From Candidatus Omnitrophota bacterium (GTDB lineage: Bacteria > Omnitrophota > Gorgyraeia > 2-02-FULL-51-18 > JAGOUK01), in assembly GCA_020058965.1 (NCBI GenBank), contig JAGVCY010000082.1:1-6356 (forward strand): 6,356 nt of DNA, written 5' to 3'. Made by a program: the position numbers and the translations under genes. Shown one piece after another: positions 1-5,640 of this stretch (within the stretch, counting starts at the first letter, position 1; every line of letters starts with the position of its first letter). The notes below the pieces were generated by a model that searched no databases, was not told where the DNA came from, and saw only the letters and a program-made list of their open reading frames with translations.

Positions 1-270
1 AATCGCGCAGACGAGCAGCAAAAGGCCAAACACCCATTTTCCGCCGAATTTATCGGTGAGCATTCCGGCCGGTAATCGAAAAATTGAGCCGGTCAGTACC
101 GGAATGCCGAGCAGCCATCCGGTTTCCACCGGACCCCAGTTAAAAACCTGGTTGGAGGACAAAAACGTGACCAGCACTCCGTTCAGCATCCACGCCGCGA
201 AGCAGACCGTAAACGCGACGGTGTTCAAAAATAAGACTCTATGCGATATTCCGGTCGCCTGCTCTTGCAT
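1..270 (-). CDS. NarK1-type MFS nitrate transporter, N-terminal part (3' end beyond window)
   Basis: Major facilitator superfamily transporter, probably a nitrate/proton symporter of the NarK1 branch in the inner membrane. Ninety codons are visible, and the gene runs out of the window at position 1 without a stop. Helix 1 covers about residues 12-37 (LNTVAFTVCFAAW), helix 2 about 50-62, and helix 3 begins near 78. The segment IPVLTGSIFRLPAGMLTDKF (residues 56-75) contains an Arg at residue 65. It aligns with the helix-2 substrate-binding Arg of NarK (R89 in E. coli) and is followed by the MFS loop motif G-x-L-x-D-K-x-G-G-K. The start at 270 was preferred because AAAGGG (285-280) lies 9 nt upstream. 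An in-frame ATG at 279 would directly abut that site. The gene follows the other NarK after a 124-nt gap, making a tandem pair. Unlike its neighbour it lacks the WDPEN..FW N-terminal extension. The family call is firm. The transport mode (symport or antiport) is inferred from type. Confidence 0.85.
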   Translation of the reverse strand, partial: MQEQATGISHRVLFLNTVAFTVCFAAWMLNGVLVTFLSSNQVFNWGPVETGWLLGIPVLTGSIFRLPAGMLTDKFGGKWVFGLLLLVCAI

Positions 271-279
271 TCCGATCAT

Positions 280-285
280 CCCTTT
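280..285 (-). promoter_or_regulatory. Ribosome binding site that decides the start of the NarK1-type gene
   Basis: The minus strand reads AAAGGG here, 9 nt before the ATG at 270 and 0 nt before the in-frame ATG at 279. Only the downstream ATG has workable spacing, so 270 is the likelier start. This is seen directly in the sequence, and no experimental support is available. Confidence 0.55.
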
Positions 286-287
286 AT

Positions 288-309
288 AAAAAACGGCTGT
301 TACGACCGT
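288..309 (-). terminator. Weak terminator-like hairpin with U-run upstream of NarK1-type gene
   Basis: On the minus strand a short stem (ACGGT at 309-305 paired with GCCGT at 297-293, one G-U pair, 7-nt loop) is followed by a run of six Ts (293-288). It sits between the end of the 531-residue transporter gene and the ribosome binding site of the next gene. It could be a weak intrinsic terminator or attenuator that lowers expression of the last gene. The stem is only 5 bp, so it may be chance. Confidence 0.22.
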
Positions 310-351
310 ACTTGATGTGGCGGCCCGAATTTTACAGCAGCCATGTGACGA

Positions 352-376
352 TTAGGTTAACGAATTATTAACTTAA
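352..376. promoter_or_regulatory. AT-rich inverted repeat, candidate operator/promoter element in intergenic gap
   Basis: In the only non-coding gap of the window (271-394), the arms TTAGGTTAA (352-360) and TTAACTTAA (368-376) form an inverted repeat. It matches at 8 of 9 positions around a 7-nt centre. It lies about 82 nt upstream of the NarK1-type start, a plausible place for a regulator or promoter. It does not match the FNR consensus TTGAT-N4-ATCAA, nor a CRP or NarL site, so no regulator is named. The rest of the gap holds no ORF, RNA gene or convincing sigma-70 promoter. Confidence 0.33.
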
Positions 377-394
377 AACTGAGGTCCAATGATC

Positions 395-1990
395 TCAGCA
401 GCGGATCCCCGAGTTCTTCCGGTCGTAGTAAAACCAATTCAGGACGAGACAAACCAAATAATAGACGGTAAACCCGTACAACGCGTATTCCGCGTGGCCA
501 GCCTTGATCTGCTGGCCGAACACCACCGGGATGATGAACGCGCCGTACGCGGCCACGGCCGAGGTCCATCCCAGCACGGGTCCGGCCTGTTCCTTGGGAA
601 AAATATATGGAATGCTCCGGAAGGTCGATCCGTTGCCCAGACCGGTCGCCACGAACAGGACCATGAACAGCCCGAAGAACGGCCACCAGTACGCCTCGGG
701 CGAAGGCGCGCCCTTGGCCTTGACCACAAAGTAGGCCACGCCCAGCGCCGCGATCACCTGCGCCACAGTGCTCCAGGTCGTGACCTTTGAGCCGCTCTTG
801 ATCTTGTCCGCGAGCCAGCCTCCGACGGGCCGAATGAGCGCGCCGACCATCGGTCCCAAAAACGCCCAGGTCATCGGATTGGGCGCGTGCGGGTTCACGG
901 CGCCTCCGGGCAAATACCCGAATACGTCCTGAATCAGCTTGGGGAACGAAGCGGAATAGCCGATAAACGAACCGAACGTCATCACATAAATGATCGTCAT
1001 GATCCAGTTATGCTTGCTCTTGAAGATGGCGAACTGCCGGTCCAGGTTGCCCCGGATCTGTTTGGGCGACAGCATTTTCATGAACAACAGGGCAAACAGA
1101 ATGGTGACCGGCAGCACCAGCCACATGTTGGCCTTGCCCGCCGTCAAAAGAAAGGTGCCGATGCCGGCCGCGATCAGTCCGTACGCCGTCAGCAGGGCGA
1201 TCTTGAAGAACTCCGAAAAATAGTTGCCGAGTTCGGGCGTCGCGGCCTTAAGATTATTCATCCCGAGCAGGGCGGCGAGCGCGGACACAAAAAGGAACGG
1301 CGACCAGATGCAGCCCGCGTTCTGAATGTACACGATCGTCCCGACCGCCTTGGCGCCGTCGGCTTCGGTGAGTGGCATCCCGTGGCCCGCGGGAAAACCG
1401 AAGTACGCCCCCGTGATCGCGAGCGGGATCAAGATCTGCATCACGCTCACGCCCAGGTTGCCCAAACCGGCGTTCAGCCCCAGCGCGGTCCCCTGCATCC
1501 GTTTGGGAAAAAAATATGAGATATTCGACATCGAGGAGGCGAAGTTCCCGCCGCCGATGCCCGACATCACGGCGAGAAACGCGTACACATAGTACGGCGT
1601 GTCGATGTTCTGAAGCGCGAAGCCCGCTCCGACGGACGGGATCAAAAGCATGAGCGTCGAAAACAGGACCACATTCCGGCCACCGCCGATCCCGACCAAA
1701 AACGCGTTCGGGATACGCATCGTCGCGCCCGAAAGTCCCGCGATCGCCGGCAGCGTCCACAAGACCTCGTTGAGCGTTTTAAGGTCCGCCGGAGTCTCGT
1801 GCGGCAGCCCGAGCGTGTAACCGAGTTTTTTCATCTGCACGATGATCATGCCCCACATGATCCAGATCGAGAACGACTGAAGCAGCGCGGGGATCGAGAT
1901 CCATAGGTTCCTGAAGGCGATCTTTTTGCCTTCCGATTCCCAAAATTGCTGATTTTCGGGATCCCATTTTTCAATATTAACTTTGATCAT
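395..1990 (-). CDS. narK: NarK-family nitrate/nitrite transporter (MFS) with extra hydrophobic insert
   Basis: Inner-membrane nitrate/nitrite carrier, 531 residues, of the NarK2-like branch that includes E. coli NarK. The N-terminus has the typical cytoplasmic signature WDPEN..FWESEGKKIAFRNLW (residues 9-30). The nitrate signature GGGNFASSMSNISYFFPKR lies at 146-164, followed by GLNAGLGNLGVSVMQ. The second signature FGSFIGYSASFP is at 339-350, and GLGNGSTF at 450-457. Arg92 (TMRIPNAF) and Arg387 (GALIRPVGG) align with the two substrate-binding arginines of NarK (R89, R305 in E. coli). The protein is about 70 residues longer than E. coli NarK. Roughly 60 extra residues between helices 6 and 7 (about 255-320) contain two additional hydrophobic stretches, suggesting 14 rather than 12 helices. 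The ATG at 1990 has AGGAGG 5 nt upstream and overlaps the end of the preceding gene by 14 nt, so translation is likely coupled. Its presence in the operon is the best evidence that the enzyme's substrate is nitrate. Confidence 0.95.
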   Translation of the reverse strand: MIKVNIEKWDPENQQFWESEGKKIAFRNLWISIPALLQSFSIWIMWGMIIVQMKKLGYTLGLPHETPADLKTLNEVLWTLPAIAGLSGATMRIPNAFLVGIGGGRNVVLFSTLMLLIPSVGAGFALQNIDTPYYVYAFLAVMSGIGGGNFASSMSNISYFFPKRMQGTALGLNAGLGNLGVSVMQILIPLAITGAYFGFPAGHGMPLTEADGAKAVGTIVYIQNAGCIWSPFLFVSALAALLGMNNLKAATPELGNYFSEFFKIALLTAYGLIAAGIGTFLLTAGKANMWLVLPVTILFALLFMKMLSPKQIRGNLDRQFAIFKSKHNWIMTIIYVMTFGSFIGYSASFPKLIQDVFGYLPGGAVNPHAPNPMTWAFLGPMVGALIRPVGGWLADKIKSGSKVTTWSTVAQVIAALGVAYFVVKAKGAPSPEAYWWPFFGLFMVLFVATGLGNGSTFRSIPYIFPKEQAGPVLGWTSAVAAYGAFIIPVVFGQQIKAGHAEYALYGFTVYYLVCLVLNWFYYDRKNSGIRC

Positions 1991-2261
1991 GCGCCCCTCC
2001 TTTGGGTGAATGAAAAGTTTTGCTTCGGGACAGCCACCGCAAAAACCCCGGCATCGTCGTCAGCGCCGTGAGCGAGCAACAGCCGAGCGCAGCCGCGCTC
2101 AAGACGAGCGCCGCGAGCAGATGTTCCGTCTGTCCGGACAGCAGGGAATGCATCGCCGACGTCAGGACCCAGATCTGCACAAAAATCGCCCCCAAACTCA
2201 GAAAGAGACCAAGCGTTTCTCTCAACTCCAACTGCTCGGCCTCCCGGTCCTTAAACCGCAT
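1977..2261 (-). CDS. Small two-helix membrane protein of unknown function in the reductase operon
   Basis: A 94-residue protein that I do not recognise. The first 15 residues are highly charged (MRFKDREAEQLELRE). Two hydrophobic segments follow, about residues 17-37 (LGLFLSLGAIFVQIWVL) and 47-69, with a short polar hairpin (SGQTEH) between them. A basic tail follows (RWLSRSKTF, residues 75-83). Adjacent cysteines C61-C62 lie within helix 2. Helix 1 ends with His38 and the loop contains His47, but nothing marks them as heme ligands. The ATG at 2261 has a near-perfect AGGAGG about 5 nt upstream. It overlaps the Rieske stop by 11 nt, while its own stop overlaps narK by 14 nt. Such tight coupling and the good ribosome binding site argue for a real gene. 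It may be a small structural subunit or assembly factor of the membrane complex (inference from context only). Confidence 0.82.
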   Translation of the reverse strand: MRFKDREAEQLELRETLGLFLSLGAIFVQIWVLTSAMHSLLSGQTEHLLAALVLSAAALGCCSLTALTTMPGFLRWLSRSKTFHSPKGGAHDQS

Positions 2262-2817
2262 GCGGACCTCCTGCCGCGACGCGCGACATCATGCCTTCAA
2301 AATAAATACCATCCGCCCTCAATCCCAGCTTGACCGCCGGCAACGGCCGCTCGGGAGGGCCGTATAACACATTGCCCGTTTTGACATCGAACGCGCCGTG
2401 ATGACAGGGGCACAGGATCTTGGATTCGTCCTGCCGCCAAATGACGGGGCATTGCAAATGGGTGCACTTCTGGGAGTAGGCCACGTAATCCTTTTCCGCC
2501 AGCCGGATCAAAATAATCGGTTCTTTTTTTTCAGGCAGCATAAAAACATAGGAGCCGCCGACTGCCAAGTCGTCCCGGCCGATGATGCGGAAGGCGCCGG
2601 GTTCGCTCGGCGGATATTTTTTATCAAATAAACTTTTGAGCAGAACACCGGCCTGTCCCGTAAAAAGCCCAAACGACACCAGGCACAAAAACCGGATGAA
2701 GTCCCTTCGCGCCACATGCCCATCCGCCTTCGTATCGACCGGAAAATCCTCCGCCCATTTGGGCAGTTCCTGATTCTGCTGCGTCAACCGTTCCTTAATC
2801 GGGTCCTTCTTCGACAT
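2251..2817 (-). CDS. Rieske [2Fe-2S] protein with twin-arginine signal anchor
   Basis: A 188-residue Rieske iron-sulfur protein, probably an electron carrier between quinol and the reductase or another membrane partner. Residues 1-36 are polar. A Tat-like motif ARRDFIRFL (36-44) starts a single hydrophobic anchor (about 41-62), which predicts export of the folded Rieske domain. The domain has box 1 CTHLQC (118-123) and box 2 CPCHHGAF (136-143). By family rules C118, H120, C136 and H139 bind the cluster, and C123-C138 form the disulfide. GPPERPLP (153-160) is the proline loop. Two residues that normally hydrogen-bond the cluster, Ser and Tyr of CPCHGSxY, are Gly141 and Phe143 here, which predicts a lowered redox potential. 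The start at 2817 has AAGGA 9 nt upstream and lies 15 nt after the ferredoxin stop. The gene overlaps the next by 11 nt. The fold is certain. The exact partner is inferred. Confidence 0.93.
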   Translation of the reverse strand: MSKKDPIKERLTQQNQELPKWAEDFPVDTKADGHVARRDFIRFLCLVSFGLFTGQAGVLLKSLFDKKYPPSEPGAFRIIGRDDLAVGGSYVFMLPEKKEPIILIRLAEKDYVAYSQKCTHLQCPVIWRQDESKILCPCHHGAFDVKTGNVLYGPPERPLPAVKLGLRADGIYFEGMMSRVAAGGPHAV

Positions 2818-2832
2818 TTTTTCTCTTCCTTC

Positions 2833-3447
2833 CTATGTCCAGGGAGCGGGTTCACCTAAGTCGGTGTCCGACATGAACGCCATGATGTCGATGTCAGTCG
2901 GTTCATCACCTTGCGCGCTCATCAAATAAACCTTGGTCGTGATCAACTGATCTCCGAACATAAACTGATTGTTGGCCTTATTCTTGCGCATCCGTTCGAT
3001 CTCGGCTTTTGGTCCGAAGAAAAGCGCCTGCGAGGGACACACCGTCGCGCACATGGGCTTGAGTTGGATCGAGGTCCGGTCATAGCACATGTCGCATTTC
3101 ATCATCTGCGCGGACTGTTCGTAGATCCTCGGAACACCGAAGGGACAGGCGATCTGACAGTTTGAGCAGCCGATGCAGCGCGGGCTCAAGGACGACTGAA
3201 CCACGCCGTCTTCCGTGCGTTTGATCGCGTCGGCGGGGCAAACCGCCGCGCAGGACGGGTCATCGCAGTGCATGCACACCATTGGGCCCGTCTTCACCGA
3301 ATTCAGCCGGTCAAACGCATCCAGGTGTATCATCGGGATCCCCCGGTGCGTCGCGCACTCTCCGCACGCGGCCACACAAGACTTGCAGCCGATGCATCGC
3401 TGCGGGTCGATAAAAAAATCACTCTCTTCGTGCCTACCGCTTAGCAT
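2833..3447 (-). CDS. Four-cluster [4Fe-4S] ferredoxin electron-transfer subunit (DmsB/NrfC/PsrB-like)
   Basis: The 204-residue iron-sulfur B subunit that would carry electrons between the membrane subunits and the molybdenum catalytic subunit. All sixteen cysteines for four [4Fe-4S] clusters are present in the usual four groups: C18-C21-C24-C28 ([11 protein letters not shown]), C58-C61-C66-C70 ([13 protein letters not shown]), C91-C94-C97-C101 ([11 protein letters not shown]) and C118-C121-C133-C137. C31 is extra. There is no signal peptide or membrane segment, so it should sit in the cytoplasm with the catalytic subunit. The last 60 residues are a cysteine-free tail with an acidic end. The ATG at 3447 has AAGGGG 6 nt upstream and overlaps the catalytic gene by 14 nt, as expected for subunits made in fixed ratio. 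B subunits of this kind accompany respiratory DMSO reductase family enzymes. Classical assimilatory nitrate reductases do not have one. Confidence 0.94.
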   Translation of the reverse strand: MLSGRHEESDFFIDPQRCIGCKSCVAACGECATHRGIPMIHLDAFDRLNSVKTGPMVCMHCDDPSCAAVCPADAIKRTEDGVVQSSLSPRCIGCSNCQIACPFGVPRIYEQSAQMMKCDMCYDRTSIQLKPMCATVCPSQALFFGPKAEIERMRKNKANNQFMFGDQLITTKVYLMSAQGDEPTDIDIMAFMSDTDLGEPAPWT

Positions 3448-5638
3448 GCGCGGCCCCTTGCTGTGGATCGACCCGCTGAATGTTCACGGCGCTGAACTTG
3501 AACTCCGGTATCTTCGACAACGGGTCAAGCGCACGCTGCGTTAGCCGATTGGCCGACTGCTTATCGGGCCAGTGATACGGGATAAAAACGGTGTCGGGTC
3601 GGATCGTCTTCACGATCTTGGCCTTAAGCTCGATGCTCGAGCGCCGCGACGTGATTCGGACGATGTCGGCCTCGGCGATCCGGTACTTTTCGGCCAAGGC
3701 CGGGTGAAGCTCCAGATACGGCTCCGGACATTCCTCAGTCAAAAATCCGATGCGGCGGGTCTGAGTGCCCGACAGGTAATGAAAGATTACGCGGCCGGTC
3801 GTCAGATAGATCGGGTACTCCGCATTGATCTCATCCGCGGACGGACGATACACCACGGGATTAAATTTGGCCTTGCCGTCGGGGTGCGCGAACTTTCCCC
3901 CCTCAAAAAGGCGCGGGGTGCCGGGGTGATCCAGAGTCGGACACGGCCAAAAGATCCCTTTATTCTTCTCGATCTTTTCGTAGGTGATCCCGTAATAATC
4001 AACCGTGCTGCCCCGCGACGCCACGCGCAGTTCGTTAAAAATATCCTCCGATTCGTTGTACGGAAAATATTTTCCCTTCCCTAGCCGCTTCGCGATCTCG
4101 CAAAAAATATGCCAATCGATCTTCGCTTCACCGGGCGGAGTCACCGCCTGCCGGATCCGTATCACGCGGCCTTCCGCCGTGGTCGCCGTCCCCTCGTCCT
4201 CCTCGTGCAGCGAGCCGGGCAGCACCAGGTCCGCGAACCGCGCGCTCTCGCTCATAAAAAAGTCGATGACGACAAAGAACTCCAGTTTTTTGAGCGCTTC
4301 CTCCGTAAATAGTGAATCCGGCAGACTCACGGCCGGGTTAAAGCAAATGAGAAGAAGTCCCTTGATCTCGCCCGCGTGGATCGCGTTCATGATCTCCTGT
4401 GCCGAAAGGCCTTTGCCGGGCAGGTCCTTTTCGTCGATCCCCCAGACATCCGCGATAAATTTGCGATGCTCCGGATTCGTGATGTCGCGGTTGCCCGGAA
4501 GCTGATCGCATTTGTGACCGTGCTCGCGTCCGCCCTGGCCGTTGCCCTGACCCGTGATCGTCGCGTACCCGCAGCCCGCGCGGCCGATGCGGCCCGTCGC
4601 CAGCACCAGGTTGATGCACGACAGCACATTGTCCACGCCCTTCGTGTGATGCTCGATCCCGCGCGCGTGCAGCAAAAAGCTCTTCTTCGCCTCGCCCCAC
4701 CACTTCGCCGCGAGTCGAATGCTCTTGGCCGGAACGCCGGTCACTTTTTCGCATTCTTCCGGCGTGTACCCTGCCACCGCGTTCAGCACTTCCTCAAAAC
4801 CGTTCGTGTGCTCGCGAATGAAGTCGTGGTCGATCTTTCCGTCCTGTATCATGAGGTTCAGGATCGTATTAAAAAGATGTGAGTCGGTCCCCGGCCGCAC
4901 CGGCAGGATCAGGTCCGCGGTCCGGGCGATGGGCGTGATGCGCGGATCCACGACGATGAGCTTCGCCCCGCGATCCCGCGCCTTCCAGATGTAATCCGTC
5001 GTGATCGGAGAACACTCCGAAATATTTGTTCCCGCGCACAAGATCAGATCCGTTTCTAGAATATCCGCCCAGGAGTTGGCCGCGCGGTCAACGCCAAACG
5101 CTTTTTTATTCCCTGTTCCGGCGGAGACCATGCAGAGGCGGCCGTTGTAATCGAGGTTTTTGGTCTGCAGAGCGACCCGCGCGAATTTTCCGATCAAATA
5201 AGATTTTTCATTCGACAGCGAAACGCCCGACAGCACCGCGAAGGCATCCTTGCCGTGCTTGGCCTGAATATCCCGGATGGCCGACACGGTCCGCTCGTAC
5301 GCCGCGTCCCAGCTCACGCGCTCGTAACCGACGCCCTTTTTATTTTCAAGCGGATACAACAGGCGGTCCGGATGACTTCCCTGCATGTAGCGCTTCACGC
5401 CCTTGGGACAGAGCTTGCCCTCGTTGAACGGAAAATCCTCCCACGGCTCAAACCCGATCACCTGATTGTCTTTGACCTTGAGTTGAATGCCGCAGCCCTG
5501 TCCGCAAAAACAACAGTGCGTCTTGACCAGCTGATCCGGCGCCGCGGCCGCCGCGTCCCATCCGCCGGGAGGATCGAACTTCAAATGCGGACCGAATTGT
5601 TCCCGTATCGCTTCTTTGGAAATGGGCAGATCTGCCAT
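3434..5638 (-). CDS. Molybdopterin oxidoreductase catalytic subunit, nitrate reductase (NasA/NarB/NapA type)
   Basis: A 734-residue DMSO reductase family enzyme predicted to reduce nitrate to nitrite with Mo-bis-MGD. The N-terminal [4Fe-4S] ligands are C42, C45, C49 and C77 ([10 protein letters not shown] ... GKLCPKG). Lys79 next to the last Cys is the usual electron-path residue. The Mo ligand is Cys169 in [12 protein letters not shown]. The Cys-Met pair matches NapA/NasA and differs from the Cys/Sec-His of formate dehydrogenases. [20 protein letters not shown] (363-382) is a cofactor/substrate-pocket motif of Nas-type enzymes, with Arg371 a candidate active-site residue. The C-terminal MGD-binding domain starts near [19 protein letters not shown] (611-629). 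The length fits cyanobacterial NarB and the core of NasA, without the C-terminal [2Fe-2S] extension. No Tat signal is seen, so the enzyme is cytoplasmic. The ATG at 5638 has AAGGA 6 nt upstream and lies 2 nt after the preceding stop. A nitrate substrate is supported by residues and by narK, but another oxyanion cannot be excluded. Confidence 0.92.
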   Translation of the reverse strand: MADLPISKEAIREQFGPHLKFDPPGGWDAAAAAPDQLVKTHCCFCGQGCGIQLKVKDNQVIGFEPWEDFPFNEGKLCPKGVKRYMQGSHPDRLLYPLENKKGVGYERVSWDAAYERTVSAIRDIQAKHGKDAFAVLSGVSLSNEKSYLIGKFARVALQTKNLDYNGRLCMVSAGTGNKKAFGVDRAANSWADILETDLILCAGTNISECSPITTDYIWKARDRGAKLIVVDPRITPIARTADLILPVRPGTDSHLFNTILNLMIQDGKIDHDFIREHTNGFEEVLNAVAGYTPEECEKVTGVPAKSIRLAAKWWGEAKKSFLLHARGIEHHTKGVDNVLSCINLVLATGRIGRAGCGYATITGQGNGQGGREHGHKCDQLPGNRDITNPEHRKFIADVWGIDEKDLPGKGLSAQEIMNAIHAGEIKGLLLICFNPAVSLPDSLFTEEALKKLEFFVVIDFFMSESARFADLVLPGSLHEEDEGTATTAEGRVIRIRQAVTPPGEAKIDWHIFCEIAKRLGKGKYFPYNESEDIFNELRVASRGSTVDYYGITYEKIEKNKGIFWPCPTLDHPGTPRLFEGGKFAHPDGKAKFNPVVYRPSADEINAEYPIYLTTGRVIFHYLSGTQTRRIGFLTEECPEPYLELHPALAEKYRIAEADIVRITSRRSSIELKAKIVKTIRPDTVFIPYHWPDKQSANRLTQRALDPLSKIPEFKFSAVNIQRVDPQQGAAHAKR

Positions 5639-5640
5639 TT

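Noticed and set aside
356..372. FNR or CRP binding site in the intergenic gap
   Set aside because: The dyad is GTTAA-N7-TTAAC and does not match TTGAT-N4-ATCAA or TGTGA-N6-TCACA in core sequence or spacing.
362..389. A sigma-70 promoter on the minus strand (TTGGAC at 389-384, TAATTC at 367-362)
   Set aside because: The -35 match to TTGACA is only three of six and the spacer is 16 nt. In AT-rich sequence this is too weak to claim.
887..1519. Plus-strand open frame of 210 codons opposite narK
   Set aside because: It is the antisense of a clearly conserved NarK coding frame. The product is low-complexity, rich in Arg, His, Gly and Gln, with no recognisable motif. It is a by-product of GC-rich codon use.
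1254..1760. Minus-strand alternative frame of 168 codons inside narK
   Set aside because: It is in a shifted frame within a gene whose main frame matches NarK along its whole length. The composition is Arg/Asp/Gly rich, as expected from a frame shadow.
3572..4505. Overlapping plus-strand open frames of about 170 codons opposite the catalytic subunit
   Set aside because: They lie inside the strongly conserved molybdopterin gene on the other strand, have no domain signature, and show no convincing ribosome binding site. They are treated as shadows.
3434..5638. Formate dehydrogenase as the identity of the catalytic subunit
   Set aside because: The Mo ligand is Cys followed by Met (GRLCMVSA), as in NapA/NasA. 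Formate dehydrogenases have Cys or Sec followed by His. The neighbouring NarK genes also point to nitrate.
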